64,000 bases of DNA, from assembly GCA_949752795.1 (NCBI GenBank), contig OX457057.1, forward strand, positions 101,583,513-101,647,512, written 5' to 3'. This DNA comes from Hyperoodon ampullatus. Taxonomy: Eukaryota > Chordata > Mammalia > Artiodactyla > Ziphiidae. Position numbers and translations under genes: made by a program. This document shows, one piece after another, positions 14,219-23,920 of this stretch; positions within the stretch are counted from its first letter, which is position 1; the number at the start of each line of letters is the position of its first letter. Under the pieces are notes generated by a model that was not told the DNA's origin, did no database searches, and saw only the letters and a list, made by a program, of their open reading frames with translations.

Positions 14219-14563
14219 GGTTTTTTTTAATTTACTTATTTTTGGTTGCATTGCATCTTTGTTGCTGCACATGGGCTTTCTCTAATTGCAGCAAGTGGGG
14301 GCTACTCTTTGCTGTGGTGCATGGGCTTCTCATCATGGTGGCTTCTCTTGTTGTGGAGCACAGGCTCTAGGCACATGGGCTTTAGTAGCTGTGGCACGTG
14401 GGCTCAGTAGTTGTGGCTCACAGGCTGTAGAGCACGGGCTTAGTAGTTGTGGTGCATGGCCTTAGTTGCTCTGCAGCATGTGGGATCTTCTGGGACCAGG
14501 GCTTGAACCTGTATTCCCTGCATTGGCAGGTGGATTCTTAACCACTGTGCCACAAGGGAAGTC
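14219..14563 (-). mobile_element. Long CHR-type SINE nested in L1 ORF2
   Basis: About 345 bases. The T run and 'tttggttgcattgcatcttt' at the left are the 3' end; 'ccacaagggaagtc' at the right is the 5' end. It carries repeated 'ggctcagtagttgtgg' motifs typical of the long subtype. More diverged than the short copies, so older. Confidence 0.85.
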
Positions 14564-14984
14564 AGATCGTGTGATTTTTATTCTTCAATTTATTAATATG
14601 GTGTCTCACATTGATTGATTTGCATATATTGAAGAATCCTTGCATCCCTGGGATAAATCCCACTTGATCATGGTGTATGATGCTTTTAATGTGTTGTTGG
14701 ATTTGGTTTGCTAGTATTTCATTGAGGATTTTTGCGTCTATGTTCAGCAGTGATATTAGTCTGTAATTTTCTTTTTTTGTGATATCTTTGTCTGGTTTTT
14801 GTATCAGGGTGATGGTGGCCTCAGTTTGGGAGTGTTTCTCCCTCTGCAATTTTTTGGAAGAGTTTGAGAAGGATAGGTGTTAGCTCTTCTCTAAATGTTT
14901 GATAGAATATGCCTGTGAAGCCGTCTGGTCCTGGACTTTTGATTGTTGGAAGATTTCTTTTTTAAAGGACTCAACCCTTTGTTT

Positions 14985-15445
14985 TTTTGTTTTTTGTTTT
15001 CTTATTTTTGGCTGCGTTGGGTCTTCATTTCTGCACGCAGGCTTTCTCTAGTTGCGGCAAGCGGGGCTACTCTTCATTGTGGTGTGCGGGTTTCTCATTG
15101 CAGTGGCTTCTCTTGTTGCAAGCACAGGCTCTAGGCACGCCAACTTCAGTAGTTGCAGCATGCAGTCTCAGTAGTTGCGACATGTGGGCCCTAGAGCATG
15201 CAGGCTTCAGTAGTTGCAGTGTGGGCTCAGTAGTTGTGGTGCACGGGCTCTAAGGCACATGGGCTTCAGTAGTTGTGGCTCGCGGGCTCAGTAGTTGTGA
15301 CGCACGGGCTCTAGGGACAGGCTTCATGGGCTGTTACAGGCTTGGTTGCTCCACGGCATGTGGGATCCTCCTGGCCCAGGGATTGAACCCATGTCCCCTG
15401 AATTGGCAGGTGAATTCTCAATGACTGCATCACCAGGGAAGTCCC
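14985..15445 (-). mobile_element. Long CHR-type SINE nested in L1 ORF2, with expanded internal motif
   Basis: Runs from 'gttttcttatttttggctgc' (3' end) to 'accagggaagtccc' (5' end at about 15445). The internal 'cagtagttgtggcgc' motif is repeated several times, making this copy over 100 bases longer than its neighbour at 14219. Confidence 0.85.
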
Positions 15446-16899
15446 TGCTGGAAGATTTTTAATCAGTTTCAATTGCATTACTTGTGATTGGTCTGTTTAT
15501 ATTTTCTATTTCTTCCTGGTTCAGTCTTGGAAGGTTGTACTTTTCTAAGAATTTGTCTATTTCTTCCAGGTTGTCCATTTTATTGGCATATAGTTGCTGA
15601 TAGTATTCTCTTATGATCCTTTGTATTTCTGTGGTGTCAGTTGTAACTTCTCCTTTTTCATTTCTAATTTTACTGATTTGAGTCCTCTCCCTTTTTTTCC
15701 TGTTGAGTCTGGCTAAAGGTTTATCAATTTTGTTTACCTTCTCAAAGAACTAGCTTTTAGTTATATTGACCATTATTGTTGTTTTCTTCATTTCAATTTC
15801 ATTTATTTCTGCTCTGATGTTTATGATTTCTTTCCTCCTACTAATTTTTTGTTGTTCTTCTTCTTCTTTCTCTAGTTGCTTTAGGTGTAAGGTTAGGTTG
15901 TTTATTTGAGATTTTTCTTGTTTCTTGAGGTAGGATTGTATTGCTATAAACTTACCTCTTAGAACTGCTTTTGCTGCATCCCATAGGTTTTGGGTTGTCA
16001 TGTTTTCATTGCCATTTGTTTCTAGGTATTTTTTATTTCCTCTTTGATTTCTTCAGTGATGTCTCGGTTATTTAGTAGCATATTGTTTAGCCTCCATGTG
16101 TTTGCGTTTTTTACAGTTGTTGTTTTTTTTTTTCCTGTAATTGATTTCTAATCTCCTAGTGTTGTGGTCAGAAAATATGCTTGATATGACTTCAGTTTTC
16201 TTAAGTTTACCAAGGCTTGATTTGTGACAGAAGATGTGATCTATCCTGAAGAATGTTCTGTGTGCACTTAAGAAAGTGTATTCTGCTGATTTTGGATGGA
16301 ATGTCCTATAAATATCAGTGAAGTCCATCTTGTTTAATGTGTCATTTAAAGCTTGTGTTTCTTTATTTAGTTTCATTTTGGATGATCTGTCCATTGGTGA
16401 AAGTAGGGTGTTAAAGTCCCCTACTATGATTGTGTTACTGTCGATTTCCCCTTTTATGGCTGTTAGCATTCACCTTATGTATTGAGGTGCTCTTATGTCA
16501 GGTGCATAATACTTACAATTGTTATATCTTCTTCTTGGATTGATCCCTTGATCATTATGTAGTGTCCTTCTTTGTCTCTTGTAATAGTCTTTATTTTAAA
16601 GTCTATTTTGTCTGATACAAGAATTGCTACTCCAGCTTTCTTTTGATTTCCATATGCATGGAATATCTTTTTCTATCCCCTCACTTTCAGTCTGTATGTG
16701 TCCCTAAGTCTGAAGTCGGTCTCTTGTAGACAGCTTATATATGGGTCTTGTTTTTGTGTCCATTCAGCCAGTCTGTGTCTTTTGGTTGGAGCATTTAATC
16801 CATTTACATTTAAGGTAATTGTCAATATGTATGTTCCTATTATCATTTTCTTAATTGTTTTGGGTTTGTTTTTGTAGATCTTTTTCCTTCTCTTGTGTT

Positions 16900-17776
16900 T
16901 CCCACCTAGGTAAGTTCCTTTAGCATTTGTTGTAAAGCTGGTTTGGTGGTGCTGAATTCTCTTAGCTTTTGCTTGTCTGTAAAGCTTTTGATTTCCCTGT
17001 TGAATCTGAATTAGATCCTTGCTGGGTAGAGTAATCTTGGTTGTAGGTTTTTCCCTTTCATCATTTTGAATATAGCCTGCCACTCTATTCTGGCCTGCAA
17101 AGTTTCTGGTGAAAAATCAGCGATTACCTTATGGGGATTCCCTTGTATGTTATTTGTTGCTTTTCCCTTGCTGCTTTTAATATTTTTTCTTTGTATTTAA
17201 TTTTTGTTAGTTTAATTAATATGTGTCTCAGCATGTTTCTCCTTGGGTTTAACTTGTATGGGACTCTCTGTGCTTCCTGGACTTGGGTGGCTATTTCCTT
17301 TCCCATGTTAGGGAAGTTTTCGACTATAATCTCAGAGACAGGTCTCTGAGTTTGTCTTCATTTCTTTTCATTCTTTTTTCTTCATTCTGCTCCATGGCAG
17401 TTATTTCCACTATTCTATCTTCCAGTTCACTTATCTGTTCTTCTGCCTCAGTTATTCTGGTATTGATTCCTTCCACTGTATTTTTAATTTCATTTATTGT
17501 GTTGTTCATCACTGTTTGTTTGCTCTTTAGTTCTTCTAGGTCCTTGTTAAACATTTCTTGTATTTTCTCAATCCATGCTTCCATTCTCTTTCCAAGATCC
17601 TGGATCATCTTTATTACCATTACTCTGAATTCTTTTCCAGGTAGACTGCCTATTTCCTCTTCATTTATTTGGTCTTGTGGGTTTTTACCTTGCTCCCTCG
17701 TCTGCAACATATTTCCCTGTCTTCTCATTTTGCCTAACTTATGTTTTTGATGTCTCCTTCCCACAGGCTTCAATGT
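16900..17776 (-). pseudogene. L1 ORF1 (RNA-binding chaperone), disrupted
   Basis: ORF1 protein coats L1 RNA as a coiled-coil trimer. From about 17776 the minus strand reads RRQGNMLQTREQGKNPQDQ, then a heptad-rich segment (ITEAEEQISELEDRI) at roughly 17450-17390. A separate frame at 17306-17124 gives LRHILIKLTKIKYKEKILKA, the RNA-recognition/C-terminal part. Near 17115-17060 the phrase ADFSPETLQARIEW can be read in another frame. At least two frame changes break it. Confidence 0.8.
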
Positions 17777-17799
17777 CATTTTTCCTCTTGCTTCTGGTG

Positions 17800-20106
17800 T
17801 CTGCCCCCAGTGGGTGAGGTTGGTCCAGTGGCTTGTGTAGGCTTCCTGGTGGGAGGGACTGGTGCCTGCACTCTGGTGGGTGGAGCTGGATCTTGTCCTT
17901 CTGATGGGCAGGGCCACATCAGGTGGTGTGTTTTGGTGGGTCTGTGAGCTTAATATGACTTTAGGCCTGTCTGCTGATGGCTGGGTTTGTGTTCCTGTCT
18001 TGCTTGTTGTTTGGCATGAGGCATTCAACACTGGAGCCTGCAGGCAGTTAGGTGGGTACAGGTCTTGGAGTTGAGATGGAGATTTCCTGGAGAGCTGTTG
18101 CTGATTAATATTCCCTGGGGCCAGGAATTCTCTGGCAGTCCAGCGTCCTGGACTCAGGTGCTCCCACCCCAGAGGCTCAGGCCCAACCCCTGGCTGGGGA
18201 ACAAAGATGCTGCAAGCTGCATGGCAAAAAAATAAATAAAATAAGGTGGGGGGAAGAAAACAGACTAACAAAATCCAAGACAAATAGCAAAGACAAAAAC
18301 AAACAAACAGTAACAACAACAGTTTAAAACAAAGAAAACAAAGGAACAAATAAAACCCAAGACAAATGGTAAAAGCGAAACCAAACAAAAGCAAAAACTA
18401 GAAGCACACACACATACAAAAAAAGAAACAAAAACAAAGAAAACAAAAACAAGAGAACAACCAGACAAATAAGAGAACCCAAAAAACGAGATCAAACAAT
18501 TAAAAACAAAACTAACAAAAACAAAAAACAGGAAACAAAACAAAAGCAAATGCACACTAAAAAAAAAGCAAAGAAAACATAAAACACAAAAATGACTAAA
18601 AAAAAGATTAAAAACAAAACATAACAAGGAAAAAACAGAAAACACCAAAAAAGCAAAGTAAAAGCAGAAAAATAAAAAATATATTTTAAAAAAATTTTAA
18701 TAAAAAATAAAATAATAATTTTTAAAAACAGAACAAAACATTAAAAAATAGTAATAATAATATTTTCCTGGGGTCTCAGCTGTCAGTGTCCTTGCCCCCA
18801 CCATGAGTTGCAGCCAACCTCCACCTCCCTAGGAGGCCTCCAGTACCTCTGGGTAGGTCTCTGGACCCACTCTGGGCACTGTGTCGGTAGCTCAGCCTCT
18901 GACCTGGCCCACTGGCACTTGTATTTGCCCCCAGTCTCAGTTGTGGGAACACTCACTGTCCATTCAGATATTTCATATATGCAGGGTTTACCAAGTTGAT
19001 TGCAGGGATTTAATCTGTGACTTGTGCAGCTGCATGTAAAGATTTTCATTCCTCTTCCTTAGTTGACCCGCCCCTGGGGCTCAGCTGTGGTTTTAGTCTC
19101 AGCTCTGCACACGTGCCACCCACAGGGGTCTGCTCCCGAAGCTGCCCTCGAGCGCTCGGGTCTGCCCTGGTGATGATGAGAGATGTAGAGGTGGCATGGC
19201 TGCTGGGGTTGTGGGAGCCCCGGCGGTGACAGATGTGCAGGGTTTGGGGGGTTGGCAGCTGTGAGAGATCCAGTCCTGTCAGTGAGGAGGTGCTCGGGGA
19301 AGCTGGTGGCCATGGGCATGAGAGATCTGGCCCTAGTAGGAGCCTATCCCAGCACTCAGTGGCCACTGTGAGAGGATCAGCCCTGGTGGAGGCCCTTCCT
19401 AGTGCCCGGGGGCAGGCACAAGAAAGCCAGCCACAGTAGGGGCTTCTCCTAGCACCTGGCGGCAGGTGTGTGCGTGCAGCCTTTCCTAGCACTTGGGGGT
19501 ACAGGGGGTGGTGCATGGGGAGAGAGAAGCTGAAATGGCGGCTCCACCCCCTGCATGTCACTCAACAGTGGCACCTGGCTTCTGTGGCAGTCCAGCTTTC
19601 CTCCATAAGCATTCCTAGTTGCAATTGCCTTCTTCCCGTCCCCTCAGGCTGTCTCCTCACAGCCAACAGCAGTCTTCTCCCTGGGTCTGCTCTCCAACAC
19701 CCACATTCCAGCTCCCAGTCCTTGTGCACACCAGCAGACACACGTCCCAGTCTGGGGCATGCAGGGATGTGGCACAGACCATCTGTGTAGGTCACACTCT
19801 GTCCTGTCCTGGCTGCCACAGACCAGTCATTTCACCCTCCTCTGACAGCCTTGGATGTTCCCCTTCTGTCCCAACTGATTTCCATGTTGGTGAGGGGGCT
19901 TCCCCAGATGTAGGAACCTCTCCTCTTCCTCAGCTCCCCACCAAGGGGCACAGGCCCCATGCTGCTTCCTATCCTCTTTTTCCCTTCTTTTTTCTTTCGT
20001 CCTACCTGGTTATGTGTGGATCTTTCCTGTCCTTTCCAGTGTCCAAGGTCTTCTAATGGTGTTTAGCCAGTGCTCTGTGAGAATTGTTCCATCTGTAGAT
20101 GTATTC
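17800..20106 (-). promoter_or_regulatory. L1 5' untranslated/promoter region
   Basis: Sequence upstream of ORF1 in the minus-strand L1. It comprises a GC-rich stretch (17800-18220), an A/C-rich low-complexity block (18230-18770, T/G-rich in the sense direction) and a second GC-rich stretch (18780-20106). The last contains degenerate tandem units of about 50 bases between 19177 and 19510. In other mammalian L1 elements this region is the internal RNA polymerase II promoter; that role here is inferred. Confidence 0.6.
18230..18770. repeat. A-rich low-complexity block
   Basis: About 540 bases made almost only of A with interspersed C and G on the plus strand (CAAAA-type units), and very little T. 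It lies within the L1 5' region. A 127-codon minus-strand frame over it is a poly-Phe/Leu/Val artefact. Confidence 0.85.
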
Positions 20107-20117
20107 TTTTTTTTTTT

Positions 20118-20245
20118 CAGTTTAAAAATACTTTATTGGCAAAAATGCTAACCATCATCTGACAATGCAGGGTTGCCACAGACCTTCAACTTGTAAAAAA
20201 CGCAGCATTTTCAAAGCACAATAAACCCAAGAGCAAGAAAACGAG
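20118..20245 (-). repeat. Tigger-like DNA transposon remnant supplying a poly(A) signal
   Basis: On the minus strand it reads 'gtacctcgttttcttgc', 'acaagttgaaggtctgtggc', 'aaccctgcattg' and 'gatggttagcatttttgcc', then AATAAAGTATTTTTAAA. These phrases belong to the Tigger1/mariner group. Internally deleted. Confidence 0.65.
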
Positions 20246-20402
20246 GTACACTTGTATTTCATTAGATTTCCTAATAGGTTTAACTAGTTAAAAACAGACT
20301 TAAGAACTAACTTGGTAACTGGTGAGAGCAGCAAGACATAGGCATAATAGAGAGTAGACCTGTAGTGTAGAGTACGCTCGATGTTATGAGCACCTGTCTA
20401 TG

Positions 20403-21052
20403 TTTTTTTTTTTTTTAACTGGAGGATAGTTGATTCACAATGTTGTGTTAGTTTCAGGTGTACAGCAAAGTGATTCAGTTATGCATATACATATATCTAT
20501 TCTTTTTCAAATTCTTTCCCAATTTAGGTTATTGCAAACATTGAGTAGAGTTACGTATGCTATACAGTAGGTCTCTGTTGGTTATCTATTTTAAATATAG
20601 TAGTGTGTATATGTCAATCCCAAACCCCCAATTTATCCCCCCCTCCACTTTTCCCCTTTGGTAACCATAAGTTTGTTTTCTAAGTCTATGAGTCTGTTTC
20701 TGTTTTGTAAACAAGTTCATTTGTATCATTTTTCTTAGATTCCACATTTAAGTATCATATGATATTTGTCTTTCTCTGTCTGACTTAACTTCACTTAGTA
20801 TGATAATCTCTAGGTCCATCCATGTTGCTGTAAATGGCATTATTTCATTCTTTTTAATGGCTGAGTAATATTCCATTGTATATACGTACCACAATGGATT
20901 TTCTTTATCCATTCATCTGTTGATGGACGTTTAGGTTGCTTCCATGTCTTGGCTCTTGTAAACAGCACTGCAATGAACATTGGGGTGCATGTATCCTTTC
21001 CAACCATAGTTTTCTCTGGATATATGCCCAGGAGTGGGATTGCTGGATCATG
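20403..21052 (-). mobile_element. 5'-truncated L1 3' end carried inside the insert
   Basis: Begins with a T run (20403-20416), then the standard L1 3' UTR ('acaatgttgtgttagtttca', 'ggctgagtaatattccattg') and ORF2 C-terminal codons (LLGIYPEK on the minus strand). It stops abruptly at 21052, beside the TNFRSF11A intron remnant. Confidence 0.88.
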
Positions 21053-21087
21053 TCCTCTGCGTGTTCTCTCTTCCTCTCCCCTTGTAG

Positions 21088-21428
21088 GAAATGTGACTGG
21101 AAACTGTAACTCCACATTTATTTCCAGCGGGCAGGTGATGAATTTCAAGGGCAACATCATCGTGGTCTATGTCAGTCAGAACTCGCAGGAGGGTCCGGAG
21201 GGGCCGGGCAGCGGCGCGGGGGAGCCGGTGGGCTGCCTGGTGCAGGAGGAGAGCCTGCCGTGCTGCGACTCATTCGCTGGCCTCGGGCCGTGCTTCCCGG
21301 ACACGTGTGCCAGCCTCGAGGTGGGCCCGGGACTGCAGGAGCGAGGCACCCCCGGGCCCGACAAGGCCTTGCGGCCAGTGCAGGAGCAGGGGAAGGCCAA
21401 GGCCGGCGTGCCCGAGATGCAGCGCTGA
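21088..21428 (+). pseudogene. TNFRSF11A: TNFRSF11A (RANK) last-exon fragment, displaced copy
   Basis: TNFRSF11A is the receptor for RANKL in osteoclasts and dendritic cells. The plus strand reads [14 protein letters not shown] then [13 protein letters not shown], continues through a TRAF-binding-like VQEESL and PVQEQG, and ends at a stop at 21426-21428. These are hallmarks of the cytoplasmic C-terminus of RANK. The preceding 'ctccccttgtag' looks like the intact intronic acceptor (AG at 21086-21087). The fragment lacks the extracellular, membrane and most cytoplasmic parts and cannot make a receptor. No stop or frameshift is seen within it, so the copy is young. Confidence 0.85.
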
Positions 21429-21554
21429 GCAGCCAAGAACCCACTGCGGTTCACAGCACCCCTCAGAGCTGCGATGCAGCCGGGCAGGTGCAGACCTGTG
21501 GGCCTTCCAGCCCACCATCTGCGCTGCACACGTCAGGAGCCTGTAGATGTATTC

Positions 21555-21767
21555 TTTTTTTTTTTTTTTTTTTTTGCGGTAAGCGGGCCTCTCACTGTTG
21601 TGGCCTCTCCCATTGCGGAGCACAGGCTCCGGATGCGCAGGCTCAGCGGCCATGGCTCACGGGCCCAGCCGCTCCGCGGCATGTGGGATCTTCCCAGACC
21701 GGGGCACGAACCCATGTCCCCTGCATTGGCAGGCGGACTCTCAACCACTGTGCCACCAGGGAAGCCC
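21555..21767 (-). mobile_element. CHR-type SINE (short subtype)
   Basis: T run at 21555-21575, then the antisense SINE ending in GGGAAGCCC (21759-21767). It follows directly after the right copy of CTGTAGATGTATTC. No matching duplication is visible at its right end. Confidence 0.93.
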
Positions 21768-21769
21768 TC

Positions 21770-22780
21770 CCTAAGCGATTTTTAAATATACATTACAGTA
21801 TTGTTAACTACAGTCACCATGCTGTGTGTTACATCCCCAGAACTTTTCATCTCATAGGAAGTTTGTATCCTTTGATGACCTTCACCTGTTTCCTCTACCC
21901 CCCCCACCCCCTGCCCCTGGCAACCACCAATCTGCTCCCTATTTCTATATCATTCAATTCAGATTGCATTTGCTGAGAATTAGTTCAAATGCATAAAGAG
22001 AATTTTATTTCATGAACAGAACAGCATTAGTCAAAGTGAAAATAATGATTTCACCTAAGAGGTCAAATACCACAGAACTCACCATGCTGAGTTTACAGTA
22101 ATGTAAGGGACAAAGGAATACATCAAGTGTCTTAAATTGGTAGCAAAAAAAGATAATTTCTACTAAGGAGAAACATGAAATCTCATTTCTGGATTACTAA
22201 CCTAATTGTGATTTATCGAAGAATAGAGGAAATAGCATAACTTGAAAAAGTCAGAATACATTAACAGCACTACAGCCTTATTTCTGTGTATCTAGGGGAG
22301 CCAGATGGCTGGCTGGGTGAAGGGAGGGGATGTGGTTAACTCTGTTAAACTTTAGCCAAAGCCATTAACGCCTCTCTTACAAAAATAGATATAGTAATGC
22401 TTTAGTAGTGATTTTCTTCTTGATGTTCAGGTAAATCGTCTGGTTTGGGGACTTAGAGATAAAGAAGTCTCTATGTGATGACTGCCTACTAATCTATGAG
22501 ATTATTAAGAACTGTTATGAGATACACAGACCATAGAAACCATATGCTTTACCTCCAATCACTTGTGGCAGGGCCAGGGAAATGTATACCTTCTATCGAA
22601 TACTCAGGAGTCACAGAGCTCCTTTTGCCAAAGGTTCTAAAGAAAGTGTAGACTATGCAAAAACTAACAAGCACTCAGACTAAATTCTGAAAAAGGAGTT
22701 ATCCTATCTACAGTTCTGTTTGGAATTATCAGGATTGCAACAGAGTTTAAATTACACAAGGAGAAATGTTCATTTAGCAT
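21770..22780. other. Intergenic sequence, old L1-type 3' UTR relic at its left edge, no gene seen
   Basis: About 21780-21960 resembles an old mammalian L1 3' UTR ('gttaactacagtcaccatgc', 'ccccagaacttttcatctca'). The rest shows no exon, RNA gene or recent repeat that I can recognise. Confidence 0.4.
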
Positions 22781-22784
22781 TAGA

Positions 22785-23015
22785 GCAGGGGTCTGCAAAC
22801 TTAAAGGGCCAGATAGTAAATATTTTATGCTTTACAGGGCAGGCTATATGGTGTCTGCTATAACTACTCAACTCTGCTGCTGCGATGCTAAAACGACCAT
22901 AAATAATATGTAAACAAGTGAGTGTAGCTGCATTCCAATAAAACTTTCTTTACAAAAAAAAAATTTTTAAAGCGGTGGTCTGATTGGGCCCGTGGGCTCT
23001 AATTTCCCAACCCTT
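22785..23015 (+). repeat. hAT/Charlie-type non-autonomous DNA transposon relic
   Basis: Bounded by 'caggggtctgcaaac' and 'ttcccaacccttgctct'. Internal phrases 'gggccagatagtaaatattt', 'tactcaactctgctgctg' and 'ttccaataaaactttcttta' are typical of this abundant mammalian element. The exact subfamily is uncertain. Confidence 0.7.
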
Positions 23016-23215
23016 GCTCTAAAGTGATTGTTTTCAAAATTTATGTGTACATTAGAATCACCAGTGGATCTGATTAAAAAGTTAGGAACCTAGGCCCCAG
23101 CCCTCCCCTACAGAATCAGAATCTCTAGTGGATGGGGCCTGGAAATCAGCAACCTATAAGGTCACATGCAAGTGGTATGTAAACTGCACTTTGAAAAACA
23201 CTGTGGTATGTAGCT
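23016..23215 (+). repeat. MER5A-like DNA transposon relic
   Basis: Contains 'attagaatcaccagtggatc', 'cagaatcagaatctctagtg' and a closing 'ctttgaaaaacactgtgg', following the MER5A consensus. Directly abuts the preceding DNA-transposon relic. Confidence 0.65.
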
Positions 23216-23302
23216 AGCCTCATCTAAGCTGGGATGGCCCTACTGTCCCAGAAGTGGGCCAGCACTTCCTGCATCCTGTGGCAATAAAAATGCAGCAACT
23301 GT

Positions 23303-23308
23303 TTTATT
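23303..23308 (-). terminator. Candidate BCL2L15 poly(A) signal
   Basis: AATAAA on the minus strand, about 595 bases beyond the BCL2L15 stop codon. It is the first canonical hexamer I noticed downstream. The true cleavage site needs transcript data. Confidence 0.4.
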
Positions 23309-23902
23309 GCTCTTTGGCCTTCCTAGTACAAGAGCAGATGAACAAAGTGCTATTTTTTTGCTTCCAGCCTTGAAAATACATAAAATAATTTGGCTCAGGC
23401 GAAATTAATATGAGATTTAGGTTATGAATTTAAAAGAAAATCCTCAACTTAAAATAACAAGGTTTTCTAACCAAAGATCTCCCTGAAACCCTTTAGACTG
23501 CAAAATTAGTAGACAAGATCCTTAACAGAGGACAGGACTAAATCTGAAGGAATGGTTTACTGTGTGTTCCCTTTTCCCCACAGTATCTCCAGCAAATGCC
23601 TGCCCCGTTGCCTGGAATTCCACTACTGACAAGTCACTACTTTAAGTCTGGAGGTCTCTGCTTCAACAAAACCTCATTAAAACTCATGTAAAAACAGAAA
23701 GTATAAAATCTCTACAGACCTCTGGGAGCTGCTCCTAACTTTAACAATCAGTAGAAAACAGGTTACTCAGCTAAGTTCAGTTCTGTCCAAGAGAAAGAGG
23801 GTTTTGATTTGGTTGTTTCTGTTTTAATTGCCAGAGATCAATCACCTGATCAGTCAAAGAAGATCAAAGTTTTTCAGGCTGGAAAACAGCTCCACCTCTT
23901 CT

Positions 23903-23920
23903 TTAGCTCTCCAGATTTTC
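23903..23920 (-). CDS. BCL2L15: BCL2L15 coding exon 4 (18 bases, stop codon)
   Basis: After acceptor TTCTTCCTAG the exon reads ENLES then TAA. The same five residues end the human protein, and phase 0 agrees with exon 3. The preceding 25 bases are pyrimidine-rich. Too short for ORF scans. Confidence 0.88.
   Translation of the reverse strand, partial: ENLES

Larger units (their letters stand above)
12150..16846 (-). pseudogene. L1 ORF2 (endonuclease - reverse transcriptase), disrupted
   Basis: ORF2 protein supplies the endonuclease and reverse transcriptase for LINE-1 retrotransposition. The start region near 16846 reads ITLNVNGLNAPTKRHRLAEW and CLQETDF, the endonuclease N-terminus. The stretch near 16470-16068 carries VGDFNT and RIDHIFCHK. 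Near 13900 the catalytic FADDMILY box of the polymerase is visible. Around 12588 the C-terminal [13 protein letters not shown] zinc-knuckle-like region appears, followed by GIYPEKA. The frame is split into many pieces by stops, frameshifts and two nested SINEs. Confidence 0.9.
11805..20106 (-). mobile_element. Near-full-length degenerate L1 (LINE-1), minus strand
   Basis: The 3' UTR and A-rich tail lie on the left (11805-12150). ORF2 follows at about 12150-16846, then ORF1 to about 17776, then a long 5' region to 20106. Two long CHR SINEs are nested within ORF2 (14219-14563 and 14985-15445). The 5' edge is cut by the TNFRSF11A-containing insert starting at 20107. Both reading frames carry stops and frameshifts, so the element should not mobilise on its own. 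I could not identify its own TSD. Confidence 0.9.
20107..21540 (-). mobile_element. Retrocopied insert with TNFRSF11A last exon, L1 3' end and Tigger poly(A) site
   Basis: The 14-base motif CTGTAGATGTATTC occurs at 20093-20106 and again at 21541-21554, bracketing 1434 bases. The left end is a T run (20107-20117), a poly(A) tail on the minus strand, 15 bases after an AATAAA (20137-20132). Reading the minus strand from the right: antisense TNFRSF11A exon and intron flank (21540-21053), a 5'-truncated L1 (21052-20403), unique flank, then a Tigger-like segment with the poly(A) signal. This is what L1 machinery would leave after copying one unspliced antisense RNA. Confidence 0.75.

Noticed and set aside
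18265..18648. 127-codon minus-strand frame rich in Phe, Leu and Val resembling a membrane protein
   Set aside because: It is the translation of the A-rich low-complexity block and has no start context or family motif.
20949..21428. 159-codon plus-strand frame read as a fused protein
   Set aside because: Its first part is antisense L1 and intron; only the end is TNFRSF11A. It is a chance fusion across the retrocopy, not evidence for a chimeric gene.
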